From Drosophila persimilis (Eukaryota > Arthropoda > Insecta > Diptera > Drosophilidae): a DNA stretch of 64,000 bases. Numbering within the stretch: position 1 is the stretch's first letter; every line of letters starts with the position of its first letter. The notes beneath the pieces are model-generated. The model was given only the letters and a program-made list of their open reading frames with translations, had not been told where the DNA came from and ran no database searches. Positions 60,301-64,000 of the stretch are shown one piece after another. Both the position numbers and the translations under genes were made by a program. Location: positions 9,796,001 through 9,860,000 of the forward strand of contig NW_020825289.1 of assembly GCF_003286085.1 (NCBI RefSeq). The letters run 5' to 3'.

Positions 60301-63300
60301 ATGGCCAACAGCAACAGCAAAAGCAAACCAATGGCCAAACTTTGCTTAACATGTTGTTAACCCGGCCCGAACCGTACCGAACCGTACCGAACCGAACCGA
60401 ATCGCCTTTCACTTCAGCCCGACCGTGCCGGCAGGGATTATCCAACTTTAAGCCCCGGAAACCGATACATCAGGCCTGTTGTATCCCAGTCTCCCCGCCC
60501 CGGCCGTCTGCTTCTTCCCGGCCATTTCCTTCTGCAATAAATTTTCACTTAACTATGTCGATCATCGGACAACAAGCAGTAGCGCCACCGCATGTGCAAC
60601 GTGCAACATTCATGTGCATCGCCACATCACCACGCGCCCCACTGCACCCCACCCCCAATCGCCATAAACTGCCATTGTTGGACCGGGGCGGGTTGGGGCT
60701 TGGGGTGTGGTTTGTGTGTGACACAATTTTCCAGTTTACCAGTTTACCAGTTACGCCTCGCGAATTTAATTGACGGAAGCGCGTTAAAATTGCAAAGCCA
60801 AACCAATCCACAAAAAAACTCGCAAAATGGATAAAAAAACGAAACACAAGCAACAAAAACAAAGTGAAAATTTCATGTATTATGTATTTGCATATTCGAG
60901 CCGGGCCGAGCAGAGTTTCCCGCTTCATCTTTGTACATAATTGATGGCCAAAACCGAGGAGTTCATCCAGCCGGGGGCCGGCCGGGTCCGGTCCCCTTTG
61001 GGGAGAGAGCCCCGCGAGCCAAAAGCCTAGATTACATGGGGCTTTGATCAAAAATCGAGCTTAAAAGACGCACGGCACTTATGGTTGCTGAATATTTCAA
61101 TGTCTGCGCTTTTTCGCAAAATAAATTTGAAACAATTTTCATTTCTTTCATGGTTTTGACATTGCCAAAATCACGAAAATCTGTTAGGAATCCATAATGT
61201 TGAATGGAGCTCTTATCGACCTGTATTTCAGAAAGAAAACAAAGTAGATTCCAGCTGAAGACCTACCAAAAGGCCTGAAGCGTAGCGCCTTTCTGTCCTT
61301 CAGAGGGACCTGGACTTTGTAGAGCCAGACTCATAGAGGAGGCTACTTTTGTTTGAGAAGGATGTAGGATATACAACAATTTGATGATATAAGCAAGTCT
61401 CCTCCCATTTGGCCTTTAAATCACAAATGGAAATCCAATGCTCAGCTTCCTATGAATCCGATAACGTTCAAGGGGAACTCGCAGGGAAAACTATTTGCTT
61501 TGCTGACTTCATCAAAGGCGACCTTGCCACAGAAAGCCGCAACGTGTACTACATACATATGTGGCCATAAATCTACTCTTCCCAATGCCTCAATGTGGCA
61601 AGTGCGGCCAAGTTTTAGTTTACCCCAAACATGGATTTGCCTTTAACGGGGCGCGCAGGTGTCGTTGTTGTAGTTGTTAATGCTTCAATTGCTGTTGCTG
61701 TGGCTGTTCTCGTACGAGATTCTCTCTCTTTCGGCCTGTGTGTGTGGCACGTTTTTATGGCCACTGAGACTGACTGCAGGGTTGTGGTGAGGCGGCGGGG
61801 TGCATTTATTTATGGCTATCAAATGCGAGTTAGACAATTGTCCACTCGTCCTGCTGAACCACAAAAGTTTGCTGAACTTGGCAGAAATGAAGCCCTTCCC
61901 ACTCCCAAGACACACAAACAAAGTTGTGAGGGGTTTTGCCAAGCATCAGGTGGCCCTCACGACTAGAGTTGGCATATGAATCCTTTACTGATTGAGCCAG
62001 GCAACAGTTTAGCATGATATTGAAATGTTATTTCATGCGAGTATTTATTGATTCAAATAACTTCTATTTCAATGACTTTACTGAGTTTATTGACTTTGAG
62101 AGTGGCCACTTGATGGCAGATTGCCAGAAGGACTGAAAGGGATTGTCACTTGGATCTCAGTGGGATTTCTTTAAAACATGTCAATCAGATTATTGCCTGA
62201 AGCTTACATCTATGTATATAGCCTGGCCCAGCTGGGATCCCTGGGATCTACTGGCTTCCTCCGTGGGAACGCATTCGATAACTCACTTACCTCCGAACTT
62301 AAGTTCATTGATCGGATTCGATTCCCTCATAAATACCCCCTTGGGCAGATCAGTCGGATTTTGCTTCCGCGGCTGTCCGACAGTCCGACTATTGCCGCTG
62401 TGCGGAGTCCCATTTGGAATTGATTGGCTTTTCATTGACGTGGATTATAAATGCAAAATCGGACATCGAACAATGCCATTGGGCAATTAATGAAATTTCT
62501 TCATTTTAATTGAACAATGAGAATAATAAAGGCAATCAAACTGTTGCTCAGTCTTTGCATCCCCTTCCCCCCTTCAAAGTAAAACTGTGCAAAATGTTTT
62601 CTTTATGATTTTCTTTTGTTTTCTCTTTTGGATTTTTTTTGTTTTTGCTTTTTGTTTTTTTGGTTTTGTATAATTCAGATTACATTTTATTGTTAAGAAT
62701 GAATTGAATTACTTCTGCACTCCTGCCTCTCGAACGGCTTTTCCAGCCTTTTACCGAGTTTTTCGCCTGCGGTCTTTCCATTTGATGCTCGCCCTTTCCG
62801 GTATCAAGAATCATGAATCATTTGAATCGTTCAATCATAATAATAACCATAATGCAGTATGACATAGTTTATATATAATCTGGATCATACATAGCATGTA
62901 TGCATGTATGATTTATGTTTGTATATAATTCGATTTACCTAAAAACAATTTACAAATATATAAAAACGAATTCGCCTAATCAACTAAAACTACATCCGTG
63001 TCTATGTGTGTGTGTGTGTGAGTGTGTGAATTTTCATATGAATAACGAATCGGTTTCATTCGTATTCGATTGTGTTTGGGATGGGTGTATATGTACTCGT
63101 GTGGAGTACCATGTCTCCGGATACTTCGATTCATGATTCATCTTCATCCTTCATCTTCTTCCTCGTCTTATTATTGTTTTATGCAACATACATTCGTGTG
63201 CCACTACCCTCTGTCCGACCCTTCCACTACTCGTACCGATTTGTTTACAACTGGTCTGCGTAAATATTGGATTGTATTGGCTACAGATCTCCGATTTATT

Positions 63301-64000
63301 TATTTTCGTTTTCTTTTTCGTGTTTGGGCATTAAAAAACGCAATAGAATTGTTTGAAATTAAACATGCTTCGAGCCCTGCTCGTTGAAATATAAATAACA
63401 AATTTTTGGTATCGTCGGAAGGTCGGGGCTGGGAGCCAGAAAGAAAAGAAGTTGCGCATACGCCACGTTGTGCAGCCACGGACTGAAAAGAGTCGATGAG
63501 AGTGCACTGAGCCCCTGGGAGCATGCAAGACAGTAGGAAACAGTAGAAGTAAAGACTAATAACGAAGTACAGTGAGCATTCCTGATGAGGAAAAAACTTA
63601 AAGCCAATCTGTGGGGTGTCTAAATGGTGAAAATATTTTAGATGCAGGATAAGAAGATTGACTAAGATGCACTAAACATAGGCTAGATAAAAACTATGAC
63701 CGAATCACGGATGCATTACATTTTTCAACTATCTGAACAGCTCCGGGAAATTCCGAGAGATCTGAAATCGAATATATGCCGCCTGTACCATATGTATGCG
63801 TGTGGAGAATCTCTTCAGAATCCAATGCTTGAAAAGAAGCGTAGTAGAAATAAAGAACTCGGCTTTTATCGGGCCCATTGGATCAGTCTGGACAATGTCC
63901 ACTGTGGCTAGCATTCACTTCCATCACCATCCCATCCCTTCACAGTGTTTATATTGCTTTTTTGTACACCTTTTAGAGAATGTTTTTTGTGTGTGTGTGT
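57370..64000. other. Non-coding region, possible start exon of the small secreted gene
   Basis: The missing first exon of the minus-strand His-rich gene should lie somewhere here. Apart from that I see simple repeats only: AAAGCC repeats near 58997-59020, a 9-bp TTCAGCCAT array at 59573-59620, ACCGAACCGT repeats near 60365-60400, and TG runs near 63006-63025 and 63985-64000. Open frames around 58228-58995 and 60057-60773 have no recognisable domain. Confidence 0.4.
59573..59620. repeat. 9-bp tandem array (TTCAGCCAT)
   Basis: Three exact units at 59582-59608, with slightly changed units on both sides. Confidence 0.85.

Noticed and set aside
60057..60773. 238-codon plus-strand open frame
   Set aside because: Its N-terminal part is a translated simple repeat (AATCA words) and the rest has no recognisable feature.

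Overview
This is nuclear DNA from a Drosophila species. Introns of about 60-70 nt, insect core-promoter elements and the gene order Or46a / C2H2 zinc finger / KCNQ / mulet-type TBCEL all fit. Divergence from what I remember of D. melanogaster argues for another species; an obscura-group fly is a guess. There are no rRNA or tRNA genes, CRISPR arrays or bacterial features. All exon models below were worked out by hand from splice signals and reading-frame phase.

The left third is dominated by a large direct duplication. Positions 1-9540 and 13595-23116 are near-identical. Copy 1 stops at 9540 and copy 2 stops at 23116, an offset of 13,576 bp. That equals the distance from 9541 to 23116, so the simplest reading is a head-to-tail tandem duplication with its seam at 9540/9541. 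The unit would hold a secreted nuclease gene, the two-promoter odorant receptor locus Or46a, a ZAD/C2H2 zinc-finger gene of 10 coding exons, and the 3' exons of the potassium channel gene KCNQ. Copy 1 begins outside the window. Its Or46a is seen only from the middle of the B-type first exon, its zinc-finger gene is complete, and its KCNQ part is an orphan set of 3' exons with no 5' half.

In copy 2 everything is complete: the nuclease at 10209-11381, Or46a at 11934-14519 (two alternative receptor bodies, each with a TATA-like box 58-59 nt before its ATG, sharing one 17-codon last exon), the zinc-finger gene at 14856-18551, and minus-strand KCNQ running from 27108 to 18726 (18 coding exons, about 837 aa, plus an optional exon). 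The zinc-finger gene and KCNQ converge, with 174 bp between stop codons. Next comes the minus-strand TBCEL gene (28745-30145).

From about 30.2 to 57 kb I can support no protein gene. The stretch is AT-rich non-coding DNA with simple repeats, a 150-bp inverted-repeat element that looks like a Tc1/mariner-type MITE (37871-38020), a G-quadruplex tract and small local duplications. At 56961-57369 on the minus strand are the last two exons of a small histidine/proline-rich secreted protein whose start exon I could not place. The rest, to 64000, is again apparently non-coding.

The notable points are the duplication itself (real or an assembly artefact), the second promoterless set of KCNQ C-terminal exons it created, and the patchy divergence between the copies.
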